This document shows positions 16,948 to 24,708 of a stretch of 47,077 bases of DNA, piece by piece. The notes beneath the pieces are model-generated. The model did no database searches and had not been told where the DNA came from. It was given only the letters and a program-made list of their open reading frames with translations. The position numbers and the translations under genes were made by a program. Each line of letters begins with the position of its first letter. Within the stretch, counting starts at the first letter, position 1. Source of the stretch: an uncultured Bacteroidales bacterium (GTDB lineage Bacteria; Bacteroidota; Bacteroidia; Bacteroidales; Muribaculaceae); the NCBI GenBank assembly GCA_902782465.1, contig CACZNH010000030.1, positions 1 to 47,077 on the forward strand, in the 5' to 3' direction.

Positions 16948-17610
16948 ATGCTTGACTACTTGATAGACATAGACACTGAAGCCTTATTGGCCATCAACGG
17001 ATTTCACGACGTGTTCCAGGATGCGTTGTGGTGGATGGTGTCTGCCAAGTGGTCATCACTGCTGATTCTTGTCGCCTTATTATGGGTGCTGCTGCACCAA
17101 AACCGCCGACATGCTCTGCTGGTACTCGCAATGCTGGTACTCGCCTTTGTCCTGGCCGACCAAGTATCATCAGGCATCATCAAGCAGCTGGTGGAGCGGC
17201 TCAGGCCCTCCCATGACCCGTCGCTGGGCGATGCCGTCCACATCGTCAACGGCTACCGTGGCGGCATGTATGGCTTTGTGTCGAGCCACGCCGCCAATTC
17301 CTTTGCCATCATCACCTTTATGGCGCTGCTTTTCCGCAACAGGTCACTGACCATCGGCTTGACCGTGTGGGCACTGATGCAATGCTACAGCCGCATGTAT
17401 CTGGGCGTTCACTACCCCGGCGACATCCTGGGAGGAATGGTTGTGGGGCTGCTCACAGGCTGGTTAGCATGGATGTTGATGCGTTGGATTCAGTGGCGCT
17501 GGCGCCTGCCCCAAGGCCACTACACGCGCAACGACGCCATGATCATCCTCTCGTCCATCGCCATCACCCTGCTTGGCCTCGTCACCGCAGCCATTTTCTT
17601 GGTAATATAA
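16948..17610 (+). CDS. PAP2 family phosphatase, membrane-bound
   Basis: The 220-residue integral membrane protein has the three PAP2 phosphatase motifs: K79QLVERLRP87 (KX6RP), V111SSHAANSF119 with H114 (a PSGH-type motif with Ser-Ser), and S148RMYLGVHYPGD159 with H155. It likely dephosphorylates undecaprenyl pyrophosphate or another lipid phosphate at the outer face of the inner membrane. About six helices are visible. It is in line with the bat genes and probably co-transcribed; no separate promoter was seen. Confidence 0.93.
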   Translation: MLDYLIDIDTEALLAINGFHDVFQDALWWMVSAKWSSLLILVALLWVLLHQNRRHALLVLAMLVLAFVLADQVSSGIIKQLVERLRPSHDPSLGDAVHIVNGYRGGMYGFVSSHAANSFAIITFMALLFRNRSLTIGLTVWALMQCYSRMYLGVHYPGDILGGMVVGLLTGWLAWMLMRWIQWRWRLPQGHYTRNDAMIILSSIAITLLGLVTAAIFLVI

Positions 17611-17642
17611 AAAAAAGTACGCCTCACCCGAAAGTGAGACGC
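17609..17642 (-). terminator. Terminator of the tRNA-Met gene
   Basis: On the minus strand a 9-bp stem (GCGTCTCAC/GTGAGGCGT, two G-T pairs) is followed by eight T. It lies 16 bases beyond the tRNA CCA end. Confidence 0.85.
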
Positions 17643-17657
17643 ACCGTATTGCCATTC

Positions 17658-17734
17658 TGGTAGCGGGACTGAGAATTGAACTCAGGACCTCCGGGTTATG
17701 AATCCGACGCTCTAACCGACTGAGCTATCCCGCC
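17658..17734 (-). tRNA. tRNA-Met (anticodon CAT), CCA encoded
   Basis: The minus strand folds as a full cloverleaf: acceptor GGCGGGA/TCCCGCT, D-stem GCTC/GAGC, anticodon loop TTCATAA, T-stem CTGAG/CTCAG with loop TTCAATT, discriminator A and encoded CCA. The G1-T72 wobble and the lack of C1-A72 initiator features point to elongator tRNA-Met; a lysidine-type tRNA-Ile is less likely. The anticodon stem has an A-C pair next to the loop (31-39). Confidence 0.95.
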
Positions 17735-17754
17735 ATAATTTCCAAAAGCGACTG

Positions 17755-17786
17755 CAAAGGTACAACCAATTCCCCAACCCACCAAA
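17755..17786 (-). promoter_or_regulatory. Promoter of tRNA-Met
   Basis: TTTG (17783-17786), 20 bases, then TACCTTTG (17755-17762) on the minus strand is a perfect fit to the Bacteroidetes consensus. It lies about 20 bases before the tRNA 5' end. Confidence 0.8.
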
Positions 17787-17840
17787 TTTTTTCCCAAAAA
17801 TCGTCCAAAAAATATTTTTCGGACTGATTGAACACCCAAA

Positions 17841-17875
17841 AACAGGCTCAGCGGCATGGAGCTGGTGAGCCTGTT
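17841..17875 (-). terminator. Terminator of the efflux operon
   Basis: A 10-bp stem (AACAGGCTCA/TGAGCCTGTT) with a 15-base loop is followed on the minus strand by TTTTTGGG. It lies 34 bases past the stop of the PG0541-like gene. Confidence 0.8.
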
Positions 17876-17908
17876 GGGAAGTGTGTGTGAATCTGCGTTT
17901 GTGGAAGG

Positions 17909-18202
17909 TCAGATGGTGCGCTCGACGGGGAGGACAAAGGCGCGGAGACCCAGTTTGGGGGTCGCCAGGTCCATCCTGTGGAGCTCGTCGAGGACGACGT
18001 CCACACGGCGGTCATCGACTACGGTGAGGATGGCCGAGGCGATAGAGGGCCAGGCATGGGTGCCGTAGTGCGGCTCGCCGGTCTTGCTGCCACGCCCCTG
18101 TACCTCGCGCCAGCTGGTGAATCCGCGGCAGTTGAGCAGATGCAGCATCTCGATAATGCGGTCGTAATAGGCCTCGTCAAAGGCTATAAATATCGCTTTC
18201 AT
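17909..18202 (-). CDS. PG0541-like transporter-associated protein (P-II-like fold)
   Basis: This 97-residue protein starts MKAIFIAFDEAYYDRIIEML and contains WREVQGRGSKTGEPHYGTHAWP, matching the small PG0541 family found next to RND pumps in Bacteroidetes. The predicted ferredoxin-like alternation of strands and helices, with a long loop at about 35-50, resembles P-II signal proteins. It is the last gene of the efflux operon, 87 bases after the RND pump gene. A regulatory or stabilising role for the pump is an inference from location and fold. Confidence 0.8.
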   Translation of the reverse strand: MKAIFIAFDEAYYDRIIEMLHLLNCRGFTSWREVQGRGSKTGEPHYGTHAWPSIASAILTVVDDRRVDVVLDELHRMDLATPKLGLRAFVLPVERTI

Positions 18203-18206
18203 ATTC

Positions 18207-18289
18207 TCTGTTTAGTTTCTAGTTTCTAGTCCCTAATTTCTAGTTGGCGTATGCCCAACTATTATCTAATATCTGATATCTATTAACTA
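18207..18289. repeat. Heptamer array with GGCGTATGCCC core (array 9)
   Basis: AGTTTCT-type units surround the hairpin TAGTTGGCGTATGCCCAACT (18241-18260). ATCTAAT/ATCTGAT units follow, up to the RND stop codon. Confidence 0.85.
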
Positions 18290-21200
18290 TCATTTAGCGT
18301 GCTCCTTGCGGATTTTCTTGCGGGTGCGGCGGATGCCGGTGAGCGCAAAGATGGTGTACATCGTGGGAACGAACAGCAGGGTCATCAGCGTTGACATCGC
18401 CAGACCACCGATAACGGCGATACCCATGGGTCGCCACATCTCACTACCCACACCGGTACCGACTGCCATGGGCACCATACCCAGGATAGTGGTCAGTGAG
18501 GTCATGAGCACGGGACGCAGACGGGAGTGACCGCCGTTGATAACGGCACGGCGGATACTCATGCCACGTTCACGGTTCAGGTTGATGTAGTCGATGAGCA
18601 CAATACCGTTTTTCACCACAATACCAATCAGCATGATGGCACCAATCATCGACATCACGTTCAGGTTGGTGCGTGTCAACAGCAGGATGAGCACGATACC
18701 CGAGAATGCGAACATGATCGAAGTCATGATGATGGCGGGATAGGTGAACGACTCGAACTGACCGGCCATCACGATGTAAACGAGCAGGATGATGAGCAGA
18801 CCCAACGTGGCCAGGTCGCCGAAGGAGTCTTGCTGGTCCTCGTAGCTACCGCTGAGCTGAATCATCACGTCGGCGGGCTTGTCCATCTTGTCGATGAGGG
18901 GCTGGGCTTCGGCGATAATCTCACTCATGGGGCGGTCCTGGACTACAGTCGAGACGGTGATGATGCGCTCACGGTCCTTACGCTCGATGGTGGGCGGATA
19001 GAACTGCTCGGTCACGGTACCCACCTCCTTGAGGCGCACGCCACTGCCCATCGCATTGTAGAGCATGATGTTCTCGATGTCGCTGATGCTGCGGCGGTGC
19101 TCAGGGTCATACATCACCTTGATGTCATACTCCATACCGTCCTCGCGGAAGTAGCTGGCCGTCGTACCGTTGATGCGGTTGCGCAGGGCGGTGGCCGCAG
19201 TGCTCAGGTTCAAGCCGTACAGGGCGAGTTTCTCGCGGTCGAAGTCCACATGATACTCGGGCTGGTAGTCGCTGCGGCTGATGTTGATGTCGGCAGCGCC
19301 GGGCACCTTCTCTAGGATGCGCTTCAGGCGTTGGGCCACGCTATCAGTCTTGGTGAAGTCATAGCCGTAAATCTCGTAGTTAAGCGTGTTCTGGCCGCTC
19401 ATACCGCCGCCACGACCGCCACCCACGTTAACGAGGGCGCGCTTCAACTCGGGATAGTTCTTGAGGTCCTCACGCATCATGCCGGCAATCTCGGTGATGC
19501 CGCGCTTGCGCTCGTTGGCCTTGTTGAGCATGATGTTCATCGAGATGATGTGGCTACCGTTGCTCTGCATCGAGGCAAAGGTGTTGTCACTGCTGGCCTG
19601 GCCGACGGTATAGTTGAAGGACTGGATTTCGGGGTACTTCTCGGTCCACTCCTTGTAGATGCGCTGGCTGACGTCCTTGGCAAGGTCAACACGCGAGCCG
19701 ATGGGCAGCTCGAGCGAGACGCCCAGACGACCGTTATCGTTGGTCGGGAAGAACTCGGTGCCGACGAACTTCATCAGGAAGATGGAGAACACAAACACAC
19801 CCAGGGCAGTTGCTGCCGTAATCCAGCGGTGAGCGACGCACTTGTCGAGCACGCGTGCATAGAAGTCGTCAATCTTGTCGAGCACCTTGAGTATGGGGCC
19901 ATAGACCTTCTGGAAAATCTTGGTGTCACCCACATTGAGGCGCAGCAGTCGGCTACACAGCATGGGGGTCAGCATCAAGGCGCAGATGAGCGAGAGCACC
20001 ATCATGATGGTCACCATCCAACCCAGCTGCTTGAACAGCACACCGGTCATACCCTTGACCATGGTCAGCGGGAAGAACACGGCAATCAGCGTCAAGGTCG
20101 AAGCCATTACCGACAGGGCGACCTCGTTGGTGCCGTTGACGGCGGCCTGCATGGGTGCTGAACCGCGCTCGATGTGTGTAGTGACGTTCTCGAGCACCAC
20201 AATAGCGTCATCGACCACCATACCGATGGCGATGGACAATGCCGACAGCGACACGATGTTCAGTGAATTGCCCGTGGCATACAGGTAGATGAACGAGGCA
20301 ATCAGCGAGATGGGGATGGTCACCAGCACGATGACGGTAGCACGCCAGCGTCCCAGGAAGACGAACACCACGATACCCACGAACAGCAGGGCGAACAGCA
20401 CGGTCTCGACCAGCGAGGCGATGGTGCTGCGGATGTTGTCGCTCGTATCGACGATGTAACCCAACTTGATGTCGCTGGGCAGGTTCTTCTGAATCTTGGG
20501 CAGCTCCTGGGCAATCTTGGTCGAAATCTCTACCGAGTTGGCACCCGACTGCTTCTGCACGATAATCATCGCACCCTTCTGGCCATTGTTGTAGCTCTCC
20601 TGGGCGCGTTCCTCGAGCGAGTCGTCGATGCGAGCCACGTCACGCAAGTGGACAACGCCACCGCTGGGCGACATGCCCACGACCATGGCACCCATCTGCT
20701 GGGGATCGCTGAACTCACCCTGCACACGCAGGGGGTAGGTCTCGTTACCGATGTCAAAGGTACCGCCCGGGATGTTGCGGTTCTCGGCGCCGATGAGGGC
20801 GGCAACGGTCTCGACACTCAGGTTATAGGCCTCCATGCGCAGGGGGTCCAGATAGACGTGGACCTCACGCTTGGGGGCACCGGCGATGGACACCGAACCC
20901 ACACCATCGACACGCGCCAGGGGGTTGGCGACGTTCTCGTCCAGAATCTTGTACAGGCCGGGCATACTCTGGCTGGCCTGCACCGACAGCAGCACGATAG
21001 GAATCATGTCGCTGCTGAACTTGAAGATGATGGGCGTGTTGGCATCGTCGGGCAGCATACTCGACACCATGTCGAGTTTGTCGCGCACATCGTTGGTCAA
21101 CGCCTCGATGTCGTATCCGTATTCAAACTCCAGGGTGACAATCGAGATGTTCTCACGGCTGTTGGAGGTGATGTGCTTGAGGTGCTCCACCGAGTTGAGG

Positions 21201-21409
21201 GCATTCTCAAGGGGGCGGGTCACGTTCTGCTCGATGTCCGATGCACTGGTTCCCGCGTAGCTGGTCATCACCATGATGGTGTTGGTCTCCACGTCGGGGA
21301 ACAGGTCAATGGGCAGACTGCGCAGCGAGAACAGACCCAGCACAATCAGCGCCACGAAGATGAGAATCGTGGTCACTGGTCGTTTTACTGAACTGGAATA
21401 TAAACTCAT
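18290..21409 (-). CDS. RND efflux pump, HAE1/AcrB family inner-membrane transporter
   Basis: This 1039-residue protein has the 12-helix RND layout: one N-terminal helix (VKRPVTTILIFVALIVLGLFSL), a large periplasmic loop, helices 2-6, a second loop and helices 8-12. The proton-relay Asp pair lies in helix 4 (IAIGMVVDDAIVVLENV). It exports hydrophobic compounds by proton antiport in complex with the fusion protein and outer-membrane channel encoded just upstream. Full length, with no break. The gene starts 12 bases after the fusion-protein stop. Confidence 0.97.
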   Translation of the reverse strand: MSLYSSSVKRPVTTILIFVALIVLGLFSLRSLPIDLFPDVETNTIMVMTSYAGTSASDIEQNVTRPLENALNSVEHLKHITSNSRENISIVTLEFEYGYDIEALTNDVRDKLDMVSSMLPDDANTPIIFKFSSDMIPIVLLSVQASQSMPGLYKILDENVANPLARVDGVGSVSIAGAPKREVHVYLDPLRMEAYNLSVETVAALIGAENRNIPGGTFDIGNETYPLRVQGEFSDPQQMGAMVVGMSPSGGVVHLRDVARIDDSLEERAQESYNNGQKGAMIIVQKQSGANSVEISTKIAQELPKIQKNLPSDIKLGYIVDTSDNIRSTIASLVETVLFALLFVGIVVFVFLGRWRATVIVLVTIPISLIASFIYLYATGNSLNIVSLSALSIAIGMVVDDAIVVLENVTTHIERGSAPMQAAVNGTNEVALSVMASTLTLIAVFFPLTMVKGMTGVLFKQLGWMVTIMMVLSLICALMLTPMLCSRLLRLNVGDTKIFQKVYGPILKVLDKIDDFYARVLDKCVAHRWITAATALGVFVFSIFLMKFVGTEFFPTNDNGRLGVSLELPIGSRVDLAKDVSQRIYKEWTEKYPEIQSFNYTVGQASSDNTFASMQSNGSHIISMNIMLNKANERKRGITEIAGMMREDLKNYPELKRALVNVGGGRGGGMSGQNTLNYEIYGYDFTKTDSVAQRLKRILEKVPGAADINISRSDYQPEYHVDFDREKLALYGLNLSTAATALRNRINGTTASYFREDGMEYDIKVMYDPEHRRSISDIENIMLYNAMGSGVRLKEVGTVTEQFYPPTIERKDRERIITVSTVVQDRPMSEIIAEAQPLIDKMDKPADVMIQLSGSYEDQQDSFGDLATLGLLIILLVYIVMAGQFESFTYPAIIMTSIMFAFSGIVLILLLTRTNLNVMSMIGAIMLIGIVVKNGIVLIDYINLNRERGMSIRRAVINGGHSRLRPVLMTSLTTILGMVPMAVGTGVGSEMWRPMGIAVIGGLAMSTLMTLLFVPTMYTIFALTGIRRTRKKIRKEHAK

Positions 21410-21421
21410 AGTCGGGTGTTG

Positions 21422-22435
21422 TTACTTCTTGAGTTGAACTTTGGCACCATCCTGCAAGCGCGATGCACCGGCAATCACCACTTGGGTACCGGCAACAAGG
21501 CCGCCCTTCACCTCGTAACGGTCCTCCAGGCGCTGGCCCAGTTCGACCTCTCGCAGCTCGACCTCGCCGCCCTGGTAAACCCAGACGTAGCGCACGCCCG
21601 AGCCCACCTGCTTCTGCACGGCGCGGTCAGGAACGACAACACTGGTGGTCGTGCCGTAGTTGAAGTTCACGCGGGCAAACATGCCTGTGCGCACCTTGTC
21701 GCTGCGGTTGGTGATGGCCACCTCGACCTGGAAGGTGCGGCTCGTGGCATCGACGGTGGGATGAATCAGGTAAACCTGACCCTGGAAGGTCTCCTCACCG
21801 TAGGTGTCAAACTTCACCGTCACGGGCATGCCGCGCTTCACGTGGGGATACTCGGTCTCGTTGACGTTGACGATGACCTTGAGGGGATTCTGCTGCTCGA
21901 TGGTCAGTACGGGAAGTCCTGCGGGCAGGTCGCCGGCATCATAGTTCTTGGCGGTTACCACGCCGCTCACGGGCGAGGTGAGCACGGTGTTCTCCTGCAT
22001 GGTGCGGATAGCGCGTGCGGTAGCGTCATACTGTGCCTGCAGCTGATCCACAGTCTGCTGCGTGCCGCCGCCGATGTTCACCAACTCGCGGGCACGGTCC
22101 AGTTCGCGCTTCAGGTTGGCTTGCGCAATCTGCTGCTGGGCGATGTTCACGTCGTCCAGAATGACCAGGCGCTGGCCACGGGCCACACGCGAGCCCACGT
22201 CAACGAGGATGCGCTTGATGCGCGCACCGCTGTTCGACGAGATGTTGTTGGTCTTGAACGCCTCAACGGTACCTGTGTACTCGCTGGTCTGTTTCACGGC
22301 TTCCTGGCCAATGGTTACCACCTCGACGATGGGCAGCTCTTCCTTGACCTCGGTCGCCTTCTTGTCGTCTTTGCTGGAACAGGATGCCAGTGCCAGGACG
22401 AGCAATGCAATCGGTAAAAATTTCTTTGTCTTCAT
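21422..22435 (-). CDS. RND periplasmic adaptor (membrane-fusion) lipoprotein
   Basis: This 337-residue lipoprotein has lipobox LALASC with C19. Its regions are in order for an AcrA/HlyD-type adaptor: barrel-sandwich hybrid half (IKRILVDVGSRVARGQRLVIL), alpha-helical hairpin (LKRELDRARELVNIGGGTQQ), second half (LTSPVSGVVTAKNYDAGDLPAG), and beta-barrel and membrane-proximal domains. It bridges the RND pump and the TolC-like channel in the periplasm. Middle gene of the operon. Confidence 0.96.
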   Translation of the reverse strand: MKTKKFLPIALLVLALASCSSKDDKKATEVKEELPIVEVVTIGQEAVKQTSEYTGTVEAFKTNNISSNSGARIKRILVDVGSRVARGQRLVILDDVNIAQQQIAQANLKRELDRARELVNIGGGTQQTVDQLQAQYDATARAIRTMQENTVLTSPVSGVVTAKNYDAGDLPAGLPVLTIEQQNPLKVIVNVNETEYPHVKRGMPVTVKFDTYGEETFQGQVYLIHPTVDATSRTFQVEVAITNRSDKVRTGMFARVNFNYGTTTSVVVPDRAVQKQVGSGVRYVWVYQGGEVELREVELGQRLEDRYEVKGGLVAGTQVVIAGASRLQDGAKVQLKK

Positions 22436-22470
22436 TGATGGATATATTTTGTTTTTTATCTTTCTCTTTT

Positions 22471-22512
22471 AATTCTAGATGCTCTAGATATTCTAAATAG
22501 TCTAGATGGGCT
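22471..22512. repeat. TCTAGAT nonamer repeat between pump genes (array 10)
   Basis: CTAGAT-like units about nine bases apart (TCTAGATGC, TCTAGATAT, TCTAAATAG, TCTAGATGG, GCTAGATTA) lie between the channel gene and the adaptor gene. They resemble the central part of array 4. Confidence 0.75.
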
Positions 22513-22515
22513 AGA

Positions 22516-23856
22516 TTATTCTCTCACATAGTGGGTGTTGCCCAGCACATACTCGAGATCGCTCTCGGCAACCAGGTAGTTATAGATAGCCTGATAGTAG
22601 GCCAGGCGGGCTGCCATGAGGGCATCCTCGGTGTCGCGCAGCTGGATGAACGAGGCGGCACCAATCTTGAAGCTCTTCTGCATGATGTCGTTGGCCTTGA
22701 GCGCCATGGTCACGCCGTTCTCGTTGCTCTCAATCTGCTTGAGGTTCTTGGCGATAGCGTCGTTTTGGGTAGCAACCTGCATGTGGAGGCTGCGTTCCAG
22801 GTTCTCACGCTGCCACTTCATTTCCTCAACTGCGATTTCGGCCTGTTTCTGCTTGTAATAGCGCTGACCGCCTTGGAAGATGGGGAAGGCAAGCGTCAGA
22901 CCCAAACTGGAGGCGCGACTCCAGCGGAAATTCTTGAAGGGGCTGCCGTTGTTCATCGAGTGCCACATCAGGCTGGCACTACCCGACAGGGTGGGATACC
23001 AGGCCATCTTCTGTACATCAAGCGCTTTCTTCAGGTAATCAGTCTGCAGGTCCAACGACTTGAGGTTAGTGTTGTTGGCCAGCGTCGTGTCGGCACCTAA
23101 CGTGTTGTTCAGCGCACGGGCATACATCTCGCCCCTGAAGTCGTCCAACACCTGGCTGGGGGCAATCTCGGTGCGCACATCCATGCCCATGAGCACCTTC
23201 AACTGCAGCATCAAGGCATTGATGGAGTTCTCGGCCTCGAGAATCGAGGGTTCCAAGTTGGTCACGGCAACATTGGCACGCAACACGTCATACTCCGAAG
23301 CTGCACCCAGTTCATATTTCTTCTGGAAAATGTCGGCATTCAGTTTGGCCGTGGCATGATTCTCCTCAATCACGCGCTTGCTGTCCAGAGCCAGCAGCAG
23401 GGAGTAATAGGTTTTCTCGACCTGGTTGACCAGCGACAGTTTGTTGGCGCGCGCGGCTTCCACATTCTGCAGAATCTGGTTCTCGCTCAGCTTGATGGAT
23501 TTCCACAACTGCGGCACAACCAACGGTACAGAAGCCTGGAAACCGCCGCTGTGGTTGTTGTCACTACCCATCTTGATGGCCATGGTACCTGCATCAGTGT
23601 CCATGTACATCGTCTGTAACGACAGGTTGCGGGTGTACTGGCCGGCAAGGTTAATCGTGGGAAACAGTTGGCCTATCACTTCCTTGCGGCTATAGTCCAC
23701 GCGGGTGATTTCCATTTCCTGCACCTTGATGGTGGGGTTCTCGTTGAGCGCAATGCGGATGCACTCGTCGAGTGACAGCTTGAGCTGCGCATGGGCACTA
23801 AAGGCGCCACCGAGCAGCATCAACAGAATAATGTAGAAGAACTTTTTGTTGTTCAT
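22516..23856 (-). CDS. TolC-family outer-membrane efflux channel
   Basis: This 446-residue protein has a signal peptide (MNNKKFFYIILLMLLGGAFSAHAQ) and the two-fold OEP repeat: LSLDECIRIALNENPTIKVQ, long coiled-coil helices (VEKTYYSLLLALDSKRVIEE), and again LGLTLAFPIFQGGQRYYKQK. It forms the trimeric outer-membrane duct of the pump. It is the first structural gene after the TetR regulator, with a 14-base gap. Confidence 0.96.
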   Translation of the reverse strand: MNNKKFFYIILLMLLGGAFSAHAQLKLSLDECIRIALNENPTIKVQEMEITRVDYSRKEVIGQLFPTINLAGQYTRNLSLQTMYMDTDAGTMAIKMGSDNNHSGGFQASVPLVVPQLWKSIKLSENQILQNVEAARANKLSLVNQVEKTYYSLLLALDSKRVIEENHATAKLNADIFQKKYELGAASEYDVLRANVAVTNLEPSILEAENSINALMLQLKVLMGMDVRTEIAPSQVLDDFRGEMYARALNNTLGADTTLANNTNLKSLDLQTDYLKKALDVQKMAWYPTLSGSASLMWHSMNNGSPFKNFRWSRASSLGLTLAFPIFQGGQRYYKQKQAEIAVEEMKWQRENLERSLHMQVATQNDAIAKNLKQIESNENGVTMALKANDIMQKSFKIGAASFIQLRDTEDALMAARLAYYQAIYNYLVAESDLEYVLGNTHYVRE

Positions 23857-23870
23857 TGTATCTTGTAGTT

Positions 23871-24485
23871 TTATTGATTTGGCTGTTGTTGGTTCTCGAG
23901 ATACTCAATCATCTCGATGCCCTTGATGGTGGCAATGCCGCGTAGGAAGCTGATGAACAAGTGGTCAAACAGGTCCTCTTGCTTGAAGCCGTACTTCGTG
24001 CCATTGGGATTCTTGTGAAGCTGGCGCATGGACTGCGAGAACAGGTAGGCGGCAATCTCGGGATTGATGCGCTTGATGACAAGGCCCTCGTCCTGCGCCT
24101 GGCGCAGCACCGAAGCGATGCCGTCAATCACGGTTTTCTCGTTCTCGACATGTTTCTCAAAGATGTCGGGATACAGGCGCTTGATATCGTTGACAAACGC
24201 CATCGATGTGGCCTCATACATCTTGCGGGCACGCTGATAGACCCTGTACATCGCCTCAAAGCAGTTGGACGATGTGCTAAAGATCTCTTTCATCTGCTCA
24301 TTCTTGGCCTCATGCTCGCGGTGGATGCACTCGCCAATCAGCGTGCGCTTGTCAGGGAATGTTTCATATAGGGTACGCTTGGAGATGCCGCAGGCGCGTG
24401 CCACGTCGTCCATCGTCATCGATGCGGGGCCCACGCTCATCAGCATCTGGCTGCATTCCGTCACAATTCGTTCTCTGGTGTCCAT
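23871..24485 (-). CDS. TetR family regulator of the efflux operon
   Basis: This 204-residue protein has an N-terminal HTH (SMTMDDVARACGISKRTLYE) and a helical ligand-binding domain. It is the first gene of the operon and lies upstream of the channel, adaptor, pump and PG0541-like genes. A 28-bp inverted repeat in its promoter is a likely operator, so it should repress itself and the pump until a ligand binds. Length is normal. Confidence 0.93.
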   Translation of the reverse strand: MDTRERIVTECSQMLMSVGPASMTMDDVARACGISKRTLYETFPDKRTLIGECIHREHEAKNEQMKEIFSTSSNCFEAMYRVYQRARKMYEATSMAFVNDIKRLYPDIFEKHVENEKTVIDGIASVLRQAQDEGLVIKRINPEIAAYLFSQSMRQLHKNPNGTKYGFKQEDLFDHLFISFLRGIATIKGIEMIEYLENQQQPNQ

Positions 24486-24555
24486 TATAGTCCTTAGTGT
24501 ATGGTTTTATTGGTATTTTTCACGCACTATATTGTCCAGCGCTTGAAAAACGGTG

Positions 24556-24586
24556 CAAAATTACAGAAAACTTTTAAAACTCCAAA
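24556..24586 (-). promoter_or_regulatory. Promoter of the TetR-efflux operon
   Basis: TTTG (24583-24586), 19 bases, TAATTTTG (24556-24563) on the minus strand is a full match to the Bacteroidetes promoter. It lies about 70 bases before the TetR start. Confidence 0.8.
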
Positions 24587-24593
24587 AGTTTTC
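24566..24593. promoter_or_regulatory. Candidate TetR operator (inverted repeat)
   Basis: GAAAACTTTT (24566-24575) and its exact inverse AAAAGTTTTC (24584-24593) are separated by eight bases. They overlap the spacer and -33 element of the TetR promoter, a typical place for autoregulation. Confidence 0.6.
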
Positions 24594-24643
24594 TTGGTTT
24601 TTCACACCTTTAGCGTGCATTTTTCATTCTATAACAAATAGCA

Positions 24644-24671
24644 AGGGTGGCGCCAGCCTTGACGCCACCCT
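24644..24671 (-). terminator. Hairpin after the second C10 protease gene
   Basis: A 9-bp stem (AGGGTGGCG/CGCCACCCT) with a 10-base loop lies 38 bases past the stop. The following T run is weak (TTGCTATTTGTT on the minus strand). Confidence 0.65.
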
Positions 24672-24708
24672 CACGACTAGGGGTTTATCTCAAGTATGTC
24701 AGGATACT

